DNA of 38,558 nucleotides from positions 1 to 38,558 of the forward strand of contig NZ_FRCQ01000044.1 in NCBI RefSeq assembly GCF_900142965.1, in the 5' to 3' direction. Source of the DNA: Rhizobacter sp. OV335. Its GTDB lineage: Bacteria > Pseudomonadota > Gammaproteobacteria > Burkholderiales > Burkholderiaceae_C. The notes beneath the pieces are model-generated. The model saw only the letters and a list, made by a program, of their open reading frames with translations, did not search any database and was not told the origin of the DNA. Of the stretch, positions 31,913 to 38,558 are shown piece by piece (position 1 is the stretch's first letter; each line of letters begins with the position of its first letter). Made by a program: the position numbers and the translations under genes.

Positions 31913-32916
31913 CTCGTCACCCAGCGCGTCACGGTGCGCGCCATCTGCCCGAAGTTGATGCCACCGGCCGCCGCGCCCGCGACGATCGCGCTCGCGAAGC
32001 GGCCGGTCGCCAGCAGCGTGAAGATGCCGACCCCGGCGAACAGCATCAGCCCCAGCACCTGGGTCACGTCGTCGATCGGCGCGAGCGTCGGCGGCGTGAA
32101 GCCACCGCCGCTCAGCGCCGCGGCGGTCGAGCCCCAGTAGGTCATCAGCGCCACCACCACCAGCGCGAGGTTGACGCGCGCGAGGATCAGGTAGATGACC
32201 GCGCCGAAGAAGAATCGCAGCCAGCCTTCGAACAGGAACGACAGCCGCCGGTACAGCGTGAACGGCAGCAGCACCGGCCCGGTCGCGAGCGCGATGCCGT
32301 ACAGCCAGAAGCCCCACACGTCGACCAGCATCACCGCGACGCACAGCCCGGCCAGCAGCAGCGAGATCGCGAGCGCCGCGACGATCTGCACCGCGCCGCC
32401 ACGCACGCAGTCGAGGATGTTCAGCGGGTTCCACCCGAGGTGGCAGTTCGGCGAGATCTGCATGCCGTAGGTGACGAGCATGTCGACCAGCGAGGCCGGT
32501 GTCGCGACCGCCGCCGCGGTGCCGCCCCCCAGCCCCATGATGCCGGCCAGCAGCGCCGCGCCGACGAACAGCGCCGCGTTGAAGATGGCCGGCACCACGG
32601 TCGTGAACATGCTCAGCATCAGCCCGGTGAACATGATCTGCACCGCGGTCTCGACCATCTCGCCGAGCTTGAAGCCGCGCAGCGCCCACGAGGTGCACTT
32701 CAGCACGAACAGCGCCAGCGCCAGCACGAAGAACAGCCGCGTGGCGACGTAGTGCATCGCGCCGCCCGAGACGACGGCACTGACGCGGTCGACGATCGCA
32801 TCCTCGAACTGGCCGATGCGCTTGAAGGCATCGTTCAGCGCCGCATGCGCGAGCGGCGTCGCCACCAGCAGCGCGAGCGCGGCCAGCTTCTGCGCACCTT
32901 TCAGCGCGACCGTCAC
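31909..32916 (-). CDS. VirB6/TrbL-like inner-membrane protein, copy B
   Basis: A 335-aa paralogue of the neighbouring genes. The signal peptide is VTVALKGAQKLAALALLVATPLAHA, followed by ALNDAFKRIGQFEDAIVDRV and multiple TM segments. It carries the shared YRRLSFLFEGWLRFFF motif and C-terminal TGRFASAIV. It is the most divergent copy, with an extra Gly-rich hydrophobic segment (IMGLGGGTAAAVATP) and a periplasmic Cys-containing loop (SPNCHLGWNPLNILDCV). GTG start by GTGA overlap at 32913-32916. Confidence 0.82.
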   Translation of the reverse strand: MTVALKGAQKLAALALLVATPLAHAALNDAFKRIGQFEDAIVDRVSAVVSGGAMHYVATRLFFVLALALFVLKCTSWALRGFKLGEMVETAVQIMFTGLMLSMFTTVVPAIFNAALFVGAALLAGIMGLGGGTAAAVATPASLVDMLVTYGMQISPNCHLGWNPLNILDCVRGGAVQIVAALAISLLLAGLCVAVMLVDVWGFWLYGIALATGPVLLPFTLYRRLSFLFEGWLRFFFGAVIYLILARVNLALVVVALMTYWGSTAAALSGGGFTPPTLAPIDDVTQVLGLMLFAGVGIFTLLATGRFASAIVAGAAAGGINFGQMARTVTRWVTR

Positions 32917-33908
32917 AGCGCCACCGCCATCGCCGCCCCGGCCGCGGTGGCCGCGGCGCTCGCCGCCCGCTGCACCACCTCGCCGACGCCGCCGCCGGCC
33001 GCGTTCTGCACGATGGCCGACGCGAAGCGGCCGGTGCTGTAGAGCGTCGCGATGCCCACCGCGAGGAACACCAGCATGCCGACGATCGAGAAGAAGCCGT
33101 CGACGTCGACCGTCTGCGAGGCGGGGATGCCGCCGCCGTGCGCGATGCCGAACATGATCTCCAGCCCGAGCAGCACCAGCGCGAGGTTGACCTTGGCGAC
33201 CATCACGTAGACCACCATGCCGAAGAAGAACTTGAGCCAGCCGTCGAACAGGAACGACAGCCGCTCGAACAGCAGGAAGGGCACCGTGAGCCAGCCGATC
33301 GCATAGGCGATCTGGAAGCCCCACATCGTCCACAGCTCGACCAGCGTCGCGATGATGCCGAGCGCGATCACGATGATGTACGCGAAGATCGCCGCGATCC
33401 ACGACATGACCCCGGGCCCGAGGCAGTCGAACAGGTCGCACGACGAATGGAAGTCGACCTGCACCACCATGCCGAAGATGTTCTCGGCCAGGCTGACCTT
33501 CGGGTCGCGCCCGGAAATGCCGGCCCCGAGCACGTCGGACACGTAGCGGCCGGCGCCGAAGATGGCCGGGAAGATCGCCTTGTACGCGCTCAGGATCAGG
33601 TAGACGAAGAACAGCGTCATCATCAGCGCCATCATGTCCAGCAGGTCGAAGCCGCGCAGCGCGTAGCCGCTGAACTTCCAGACGAACAGCCCGAGCGCGA
33701 GCGCCGAGAACAGCACGTTGACGACCATCTCGATCTCGTGCGTGCCGAGCGCGTCGCCGATCTTCTGCGTGATCTGCTCGGTGACGCTGTCGAACACCAG
33801 GAACACCTCGTGCAGCGCCGGCAGCGACGCGGCGTGTGCCGGCAGCGCCCAGCCGGCGAGCAGCAGCGCGCCGACGATGCCGAGCGCCGCGCGCTCAGAG
33901 CGCCGCAT
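32913..33908 (-). CDS. VirB6/TrbL-like inner-membrane protein, copy A
   Basis: A 331-aa polytopic protein, the first of three tandem copies. Signal peptide MRRSERAALGIVGALLLAGWALPAHA, then SLPALHEVFLVFDSVTEQI, six or more hydrophobic segments, the shared motif FERLSFLFDGWLKFFF, and the C-terminal STGRFASAIV. Two Cys in a periplasmic loop (SSCDLFDCLGPG) match the loop Cys of the other copies (PVCDGLMDCI; PNCHLGWNPLNILDCV), so a conserved disulfide is likely. The start overlaps the end of the VirB5-like gene by 14 bp. Confidence 0.84.
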   Translation of the reverse strand: MRRSERAALGIVGALLLAGWALPAHAASLPALHEVFLVFDSVTEQITQKIGDALGTHEIEMVVNVLFSALALGLFVWKFSGYALRGFDLLDMMALMMTLFFVYLILSAYKAIFPAIFGAGRYVSDVLGAGISGRDPKVSLAENIFGMVVQVDFHSSCDLFDCLGPGVMSWIAAIFAYIIVIALGIIATLVELWTMWGFQIAYAIGWLTVPFLLFERLSFLFDGWLKFFFGMVVYVMVAKVNLALVLLGLEIMFGIAHGGGIPASQTVDVDGFFSIVGMLVFLAVGIATLYSTGRFASAIVQNAAGGGVGEVVQRAASAAATAAGAAMAVAL

Positions 33909-35022
33909 GGCCGGGCGCCCGTTCCACCGCGTCGGCCAGGCGGCGCATCTCGGCGCCGGTTTGCAGCAACTGCGCCTGCAGCTGGCGGCCGTAGCGCAGC
34001 GCGGCGTCCTTCACCGACTCCTCGCGCGCCAGCACGTCGAGCAGCGCGAGCGCCAGCGTGTCGCGCCCGAGCTGCGCGGCCTGGCGCTGCGGCTCGTCGC
34101 CGACCACCTGGCCGGCGGCGATGCGGCGCTTCAGGTCGTCGGCCAACGCCGAGGCGGCGGCGCGCGACGCGAGCGCGCTGCGCGGCATCGACATCGGCGC
34201 GGCACCGCCGCTGAAATCGGGCCCGCCGAGCTGCATCAGCGCCTGCGTCTGCTGTGCCTGCACGCCGGCGAGCGTGCCGCGCAGCGCGGCGAGCTGGGCC
34301 GATTCGGCGGCGTCGGACAACGGCACCGAGGTCGCGGCCTGCATCAGCCCGTCGAGCGCACCCAGCCGCTGCGCGCTGGCCTGGCCGGCGCGCCGCAGGT
34401 CGAGCAGCGTGCGGCTTTCTTCGTCGGCACGCCGGCTCAGCGTCGCGATGCTGGCCTGCATCGTGTCGTTGAGCGACGCCGCACGCGGCTGGCCGGCGTT
34501 CGCGAGCTCGACGCGGCGCGCCAGCAGCCGCAGCGTGTCGGGCTGGAACAGCGGCAGCACCGCGAACGACGGCGCACCGGCCGGCACGTTGCGCGCCGAT
34601 TCGGCCCAGCGCGCGAGCTGCACCGATGCGCGCGGGTCGATCGCCTCGTTCGGGCCGCGCGGCGGGTCGACCTGCGCCAGCCCGGCCGACACCATCAGGC
34701 TCGCAAGATCGCTGACCGGCAGCTCGCGCACGCCGGCCAGCAACTGGCCGAACGCATCGCGCTGCTGTGCGGCCGTCATGCCGGCGGCGCCGTTCGCGGC
34801 GGCGGCGCGGCGTGGTGCCGCCTTCGGGCTGCCGGCCTGCGAGGCGGCGTAGTTCTCCAGCAGTTCCAGCACCTCCTGCCAGCCCTGCGGATCCTGCTCG
34901 AAGGCCTGCGGCGGCAGGCGCTCGATCTCGCGCACCAGGTCGTCGATCTCCGGATCGCCGGCCGCGCGTGCCCACGCACAGCAGCCGAGCATCGCGGCCA
35001 CGAACAGCAGCCGAGGCACCAT
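33895..35022 (-). CDS. Secreted helical protein, VirB5-like candidate
   Basis: A 375-aa exported protein with a signal peptide (MVPRLLFVAAMLGCCAWARA) followed by largely alpha-helical, Ala/Arg/Gln-rich sequence with coiled-coil character (LNDTMQASIATLSRRADEES; DAALRYGRQLQAQLLQTGAEM). VirB5 proteins are periplasmic, helical pilus-tip components encoded between virB4 and virB6, exactly this position, but usually about 220 aa; this one is considerably longer and I see no diagnostic motif. Its ATG shares one base with the virB4 stop (TGATG). The role is inferred from position and export signal. Confidence 0.65.
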   Translation of the reverse strand: MVPRLLFVAAMLGCCAWARAAGDPEIDDLVREIERLPPQAFEQDPQGWQEVLELLENYAASQAGSPKAAPRRAAAANGAAGMTAAQQRDAFGQLLAGVRELPVSDLASLMVSAGLAQVDPPRGPNEAIDPRASVQLARWAESARNVPAGAPSFAVLPLFQPDTLRLLARRVELANAGQPRAASLNDTMQASIATLSRRADEESRTLLDLRRAGQASAQRLGALDGLMQAATSVPLSDAAESAQLAALRGTLAGVQAQQTQALMQLGGPDFSGGAAPMSMPRSALASRAAASALADDLKRRIAAGQVVGDEPQRQAAQLGRDTLALALLDVLAREESVKDAALRYGRQLQAQLLQTGAEMRRLADAVERAPGHAAL

Positions 35023-37556
35023 CACAGGATCCCCTCTTCCTTGAAGCGGGCGAGCGTCAGCTGCATGCCGCGCTGGTAGCCGTGCTCCTCGATCAACGCG
35101 GTGCGGATCGCCGCCTCGCGCGGGTGCGAGGTGTTCATCACGTACTGCTCCGGCTCCACCACCAGGTTGACGATCTTCGCGACGCCCAGTTCCTGCTGCA
35201 CCAGGAAGGCCTGGCGCTTCGGGATCAGCGAGCGGATCGCCTCGCATTCGCCCGCCTGCAGGAACGGGAAGGTCTCGCGGTACAGCGCGTCGTCCATCTT
35301 CGGGTCGGACATGAAGACGAAGGTGCTGGCCGCGCTGCGCACCGCGGCCCAGCTGTCGCTGCGCAGCAGTTCCTCGGGCGACTGCGTCCACAGCTGCACG
35401 CCGGCGCCCCACTTGCCCCAGGTGCGCACCTTGGCCACCAGGTACTCGGCGAACGACTTCAGCCGCAGCGCGTGGTGGCATTCGTCGACGTGCAGTTCCT
35501 TCGGAATGCCGCGCCTGGCCGGGTCCTCGAAGGTGCGGGTGATGCGGTAGAACAGCTCGAGCAGCAGCGGGCGCATCGCGTTCTCGTCGTCGCGCACCGC
35601 CTGCAGGTTGTAGACGCCGACGCGCTTGTCCAGCCCGCCGGCCGAGTCGACGGTGGCGCCGAACAGCGGCGCGTAGCGGCCGGCCATCTGCGGGTCGGTG
35701 CCGCGCGTCCAGCGGGTGAACTTCTGCGCCAGCTGCATCGGCATGTGGGCCACCAGCGAATCGAGCGTGCGCATCGAGGTCGGCAGCAGCAGCGTCTTGC
35801 GGATCGCGCCGTCCAGGTACTCCTGCTCGTTGTGCGCGAGCTGCTGCAGCAGCGGGTCATCGTTGGCCCGCATCATTTCGACCAGCAGCTCGGTCATGTG
35901 CACGACGAAGCCGATGTCGTGCGCGCCCTGGTAGTTGACGAACGGGTTCAGCCCGTGGCGGCCGTCGGCGGTGACGCGGAAGATGCCGCCGTCATCGCCG
36001 AAGGCCTGCGCCAGCGTCTCGGTGCCGGGGTCGATGTCGATCGCGCGGATCACGCCGCCGTACTTCAGGAAGTGCGTCGCCAGCGTGTTCTTCAGGAAGG
36101 TCTTGCCGCTGCGGATCGGGCCGATCCCGACCAGCATCGCGCGCCCGCCGATGAAGTTGCTGAAGAAGAACGGCCGGCCGTCGCGGCTCTCGAGCACGTA
36201 CTGCGCCTCCTCGCCGCCCAGGTCCTCGACGCAGGGCTGGCCGAGGGCGCTCTGGTACAGCAGCGCGGCCGCCGCGCTCTGCGTGCCGTTGAGCACCATG
36301 TCGCGCATGCTCTTGTGCTGGCCGCCGGGCTGCATGGTCTGGTACGCGTAGGGCAGGTCGACGCCTTCCCACACCAGCGAGAGGCCGACGTTGGAGCAGG
36401 CGCGGTCGAGCGACAGCACGGTCTCGCGCAACTGCACCGGGTCGGGGTGGAAGGCGGCGACGAAGCTGTGGCCCTGGCCCCAGGTCTCGTCGAGCGCCTC
36501 GGCCTCGCCGAGCTCGGCGATCTTGTCGGCGATGGCGGGTTTCATCGTCGCCTGCTTCTCGTACAGCGAGCGCTCGCGGCCCTGCAGCACGTCCCACGGG
36601 CTGATCGCGCTGCGTTCCAGCTCGGTCTGCTTGTTGCGGAACAGCATCGAGCGCTTGAACTCGCTGAACGGCGTGAAGCGGTGCATCAGCAAATAGTTGC
36701 CGCGCAGCCGCGCCGGCGAGTCGTCGCCATGGCCCCACAGCCCTTCGCGCACCGGGCTGCCGAGCCGGCTGACGGCGCCGATCTTCACGTACTGGTGCTC
36801 GGCGTCGTCGATCTTCAGCACGTCCATGTTGTGCACGCGCAGGTGGCGCACGTCGCCGCTCGACAGGAAGTGGTCCCAGTTGCTCTCGGGCGGCGTCTCA
36901 TGGCGCGCGGTGTCGAGGCGGCGCGGCTGCAGCGTCGCGAGGAAGCGCATGTGCGCCCACAGCTCGTCGATGCCGAGCTGCTCGACGCCCATGATCCCGG
37001 ACCACTTGGCCACCAGCACCGACAGCGCGTCCTTCAGCATCCACGACTGGCGCTCCAGTTGCTCGGCGAGGTAGAGCAGCGCGCCGTCCTTGCCGAGCGT
37101 CTGCTTCACCATGCGGCGGCTCGAGCTGCTGATGGGTGCCATCGCCAGGTGCTTGACGAGGCCGGCGACGTCGAGCTTGTTGGAGTTCTCGCCCGCCTGC
37201 ACCTCGAAGTAGTGCACCAGGCGCGAGTTGCACAGGTCGCGGCCGTTCAGGAAGGCCTCGCGCTGCTTCGACATCAGGTCGCTGATCGGGTGCTCGCGGC
37301 GCAGCAGCGAGACCTTGGCGCCCTCGAAGTGCGCGAAGTACTGCGTGACCGCGATCGCCTTCGGCAGCGCGCCGTAGATCACGCGGGCGATGTGCGTCAT
37401 GCCCTGGTGGTCGATGGCGGCCATGCCGTCGGGGTCGCGCCCCGACAGCTCGATCGCCCCGATCAGCGAGCCGGTCTTGGTGAGCACGAAGCCGTTGTAC
37501 ACACCGTAGGCGGTGTGCAGGTCCAGCACCGAGCCGATCTTGTCCCTGGCACCCAT
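35022..37556 (-). CDS. virB4: T4SS ATPase VirB4
   Basis: An 844-aa ATPase, the largest T4SS energy component. The N-terminal domain (DLHTAYGVYNGFVLTKTGSL ... GMTHIARVIYGALP) is of the CagE/TrbE/VirB4 type. The C-terminal RecA-like domain has Walker A GPIRSGKT (residues 479-486), RAIDIDPGTETLAQAF, and Walker B LHVDECHHAL (Asp691, Glu692). Further on is GAGVQLWTQSPEELLRS. All nucleotide-binding parts are present. The start at 37556 is 21 nt after the virB2-like stop; the end overlaps the VirB5-like start. It is a normal-length, apparently functional gene. Confidence 0.95.
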   Translation of the reverse strand: MGARDKIGSVLDLHTAYGVYNGFVLTKTGSLIGAIELSGRDPDGMAAIDHQGMTHIARVIYGALPKAIAVTQYFAHFEGAKVSLLRREHPISDLMSKQREAFLNGRDLCNSRLVHYFEVQAGENSNKLDVAGLVKHLAMAPISSSSRRMVKQTLGKDGALLYLAEQLERQSWMLKDALSVLVAKWSGIMGVEQLGIDELWAHMRFLATLQPRRLDTARHETPPESNWDHFLSSGDVRHLRVHNMDVLKIDDAEHQYVKIGAVSRLGSPVREGLWGHGDDSPARLRGNYLLMHRFTPFSEFKRSMLFRNKQTELERSAISPWDVLQGRERSLYEKQATMKPAIADKIAELGEAEALDETWGQGHSFVAAFHPDPVQLRETVLSLDRACSNVGLSLVWEGVDLPYAYQTMQPGGQHKSMRDMVLNGTQSAAAALLYQSALGQPCVEDLGGEEAQYVLESRDGRPFFFSNFIGGRAMLVGIGPIRSGKTFLKNTLATHFLKYGGVIRAIDIDPGTETLAQAFGDDGGIFRVTADGRHGLNPFVNYQGAHDIGFVVHMTELLVEMMRANDDPLLQQLAHNEQEYLDGAIRKTLLLPTSMRTLDSLVAHMPMQLAQKFTRWTRGTDPQMAGRYAPLFGATVDSAGGLDKRVGVYNLQAVRDDENAMRPLLLELFYRITRTFEDPARRGIPKELHVDECHHALRLKSFAEYLVAKVRTWGKWGAGVQLWTQSPEELLRSDSWAAVRSAASTFVFMSDPKMDDALYRETFPFLQAGECEAIRSLIPKRQAFLVQQELGVAKIVNLVVEPEQYVMNTSHPREAAIRTALIEEHGYQRGMQLTLARFKEEGIL

Positions 37557-37577
37557 GGCCGGTCGCGTCCGTGGGGG

Positions 37578-37907
37578 TCAGAGCGTGATGTTGCCGGCGC
37601 CGCCGAACTGTGCGATCCACAGTGCGGCGTTCATGATCGCGATGCCGGCGACCACCACCCGCAGCACCGGGCCGAAGATGCCGTCCTTGGGGGCGAACAC
37701 CCAGGTGCAGAAGGCCGCGACGATCGAGACCACGACGACTGCCTTGCCGAACGGCCCGGTCATGAAGTTCGCGAAGGCCTGCAGGAAGGTGCGCAGGCTG
37801 TCGAAGTTGGCGGCGGTGGCCTGCGCGTGGGCGGAGGCGCTGAGCAGGGACAGCAGCACGCCGGACAGTGGGGCGGCGGCACGCCGCGCGAGGAATTGAA
37901 CACGCAT
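37578..37907 (-). CDS. virB2: VirB2-like pilin
   Basis: A 109-aa small membrane protein: a long signal peptide (MRVQFLARRAAAPLSGVLLSLLSASAHA), a short polar stretch, then two hydrophobic helices (GKAVVVVSIVAAFCTWVFA; VLRVVVAGIAIMNAALWIAQF) separated by PKDGIFGP. This is the classical layout of VirB2/TrbC pilins, the subunits of the T4SS pilus. AGGAG lies 8 nt before ATG 37907. It follows virB3 rather than preceding it as in Agrobacterium. Confidence 0.85.
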   Translation of the reverse strand: MRVQFLARRAAAPLSGVLLSLLSASAHAQATAANFDSLRTFLQAFANFMTGPFGKAVVVVSIVAAFCTWVFAPKDGIFGPVLRVVVAGIAIMNAALWIAQFGGAGNITL

Positions 37908-37927
37908 GGAAGGCACTCCTGTGGTTT

Positions 37928-38239
37928 TCACTTGTTGAAGGGGACGATGACGACGCGCCGCGGGTTGCGCGCACAGGCCGACCAGCGGACCGGGCGGCCC
38001 ACGGAGCGCTGCCAGGCGAGCAGCGCGCGTGGGTCGTCGTTGTAGATCGCGAACAGCACGCCGAACAGCAGGCCGCCCATCGCGAACGCGAAGACGAACG
38101 GGATCTGCGTGAGCATCGCGACCGTCAGCACTGCCGCGCCGATGAACTGCTTGCTGGGGATGCCCCAGATCGTGTTCTCCCGCGCGAAGATCTTCACCTC
38201 CTGCAGGCTGCGGTCGGTCTTCGCTGTCTTCTCTGCCAT
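37928..38239 (-). CDS. virB3: VirB3-like T4SS inner-membrane protein
   Basis: A 103-aa protein: a polar N terminus (KIFARENTIWGIPSKQFIGA, with the family's short motif around the first helix) and one or two adjacent TM segments (AAVLTVAMLTQIPFVFAFAMGGLLFGVLF). A cytoplasmic end carries the YNDDPRALLAW pattern common in VirB3/TrbD. It is the first gene of block B; a sigma-54-like element lies 38 nt before its ATG. GGAG lies upstream at a slightly long distance. Confidence 0.88.
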   Translation of the reverse strand: MAEKTAKTDRSLQEVKIFARENTIWGIPSKQFIGAAVLTVAMLTQIPFVFAFAMGGLLFGVLFAIYNDDPRALLAWQRSVGRPVRWSACARNPRRVVIVPFNK

Positions 38240-38276
38240 GGCGTGTTGCTCCGGGGGTCAGGCCACGTGAGCTATC

Positions 38277-38291
38277 GCGAGAGGCATGCCA
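38277..38291 (-). promoter_or_regulatory. Sigma-54-like promoter of the virB3 operon
   Basis: On the - strand TGGCAT-GCCTC-TCGC matches 8 of 10 consensus positions and keeps the invariant GG and GC at the correct distance, 38 nt before virB3. Alone it would be marginal. The IHF site and the dyad pair upstream make it convincing. Confidence 0.68.
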
Positions 38292-38330
38292 TGGCGACCG
38301 GTGGCCGGATTGGCTGACGGCGATGCGCCG

Positions 38331-38343
38331 CAAGCCCTTGATT
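38331..38343 (-). promoter_or_regulatory. IHF consensus site upstream of virB3
   Basis: The - strand reads AATCAA-GGGC-TTG, a full match to WATCAANNNNTTR. It lies between the sigma-54 element and the dyad pair. Flanking bases (TTTG on the + strand) are also shared with the site at 30846-30858. Confidence 0.68.
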
Positions 38344-38402
38344 TGTCTTGTGAATCGCGCAGACGGCAGGTGGTCCACGGCGTGGATGCGGGGGTCATCG
38401 AC

Positions 38403-38449
38403 GTGCAGCACTTCGCACTGCCTCGCCGCGCGCGTGCGGACGCCCGCAC
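38403..38449. promoter_or_regulatory. Tandem 16-bp dyads, proposed activator sites (virB3)
   Basis: GTGCA-N6-CGCAC (38403-38418, one mismatch) and GTGCG-N6-CGCAC (38434-38449, perfect, extended to CGCGTGCGG-N4-CCGCACGCG) are 31 bp apart. They lie 112 bp upstream of the -24 element. Confidence 0.74.
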
Positions 38450-38462
38450 GCGGCACCCCCGC

Positions 38463-38558
38463 CCCGTTCGCCCTGAGCCTGTCGAAGGGCCTGCTCGCAT
38501 GGCACGACGGCTTCGACAAGCTCAGCCTGAACGGGGGGAGAGAACCCGTTCGCCCTGA
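38463..38558. repeat. Dispersed repeat cluster at the window end
   Basis: Units of the CTTCGACA-GCTCAG family: GTTCGCCCTGAGCCTGTCGA, then an inverted unit (GGCTTCGACAAGCTCAGCCT), and a third beginning GTTCGCCCTGA that is cut by the window edge. The cluster lies just upstream of the virB3 activator sites and may mark the outer border of block B. Confidence 0.85.

Noticed and set aside
30938-32698. Reading the last VirB6-like gene as a 586-aa protein
   Set aside because: The upstream part overlaps the previous VirB6-like gene in another frame; the GTG at 31912 starts a signal peptide and forms a GTGA overlap.
34767-38045. Open frame of about 1,090 codons opposite virB4 and neighbours
   Set aside because: Composition shadow of virB4, virB2, virB3 and the VirB5-like gene; no domain, signal or motif is visible in it.
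1-38558. CRISPR array, tRNA, rRNA or insertion sequence
   Set aside because: No regularly spaced direct repeats, cloverleaf, rRNA-like stretch or transposase frame was seen on reading through both strands.

Overview
The window is very GC-rich chromosomal DNA from a betaproteobacterium, most likely of the order Burkholderiales (Rubrivivax/Leptothrix/Ideonella-like). The evidence is a Bug-family (tripartite tricarboxylate) binding-protein remnant, the dispersed CTTCGACA-GCTCAG repeat family, and a strong G/C third-position bias that leaves long false open frames on the antisense strands. The genus assignment is inference. No tRNA, rRNA, CRISPR array, transposase, integrase or relaxase gene was seen.

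Left part (1-10.4 kb, all + strand). The 3' end of cysN is followed by cysC, a DHH phosphoesterase and a sulfotransferase, the last three in ATGA-overlapped order. Together they could make PAPS, use it, and remove the by-product PAP. Next come a LacI-type operator palindrome, an internally deleted Bug-family gene and gudD (glucarate dehydratase), then a chemotaxis receptor with a sigma-28 type promoter. Small genes follow: a 69-aa protein plus DUF3052, a zinc-ribbon membrane protein, and a VOC / GNAT / CYTH-GNAT trio.

Type IV secretion system (T4SS), - strand, in two blocks. Block A (10.5-17.7 kb), in transcription order, is virB8-virB9-virB10-membrane protein-DUF4124-like protein-virB11-virD4. 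Block B (30.0-38.2 kb) is virB3-virB2-virB4-virB5-like-three virB6-like genes-CHAP hydrolase. Between them are a sigma-54 activator (+), a short - strand operon (PilL-like protein, a 58-aa lipoprotein, a sigma-70 family factor), an 86-aa protein, a two-gene DMT-transporter/ATP-grasp cassette, and a chromosomal-looking RpiR-regulated amino-acid ABC transporter operon ending in isoaspartyl peptidase.

The main discovery is regulatory. Four transcription units (virB8, the pilL-like operon, the CHAP gene, virB3) each carry a sigma-54 type -24/-12 element 31-40 nt before the start codon. Upstream of each lies a pair of 16-bp dyads of the form GTGCG-N6-CGCAC, some with mismatches, and in all four cases the two dyads are exactly 31 bp apart. 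Two of the four also have a perfect IHF consensus between dyads and promoter. The window encodes its own NtrC-class activator with an intact GAFTGA loop but a degenerate receiver domain, next to one of these dyad pairs. I infer a dedicated RpoN regulon that ties the two T4SS blocks and the PilL/lipoprotein/sigma-factor operon into one system.

A second candidate system is the DMT-transporter/ATP-grasp pair. Each gene has its own nearly identical 40-bp promoter (TTGACA-16-TA(G/C)A(A/C)C followed by CCAGC-type sequence). This suggests a small-molecule ligase and its exporter under common control.
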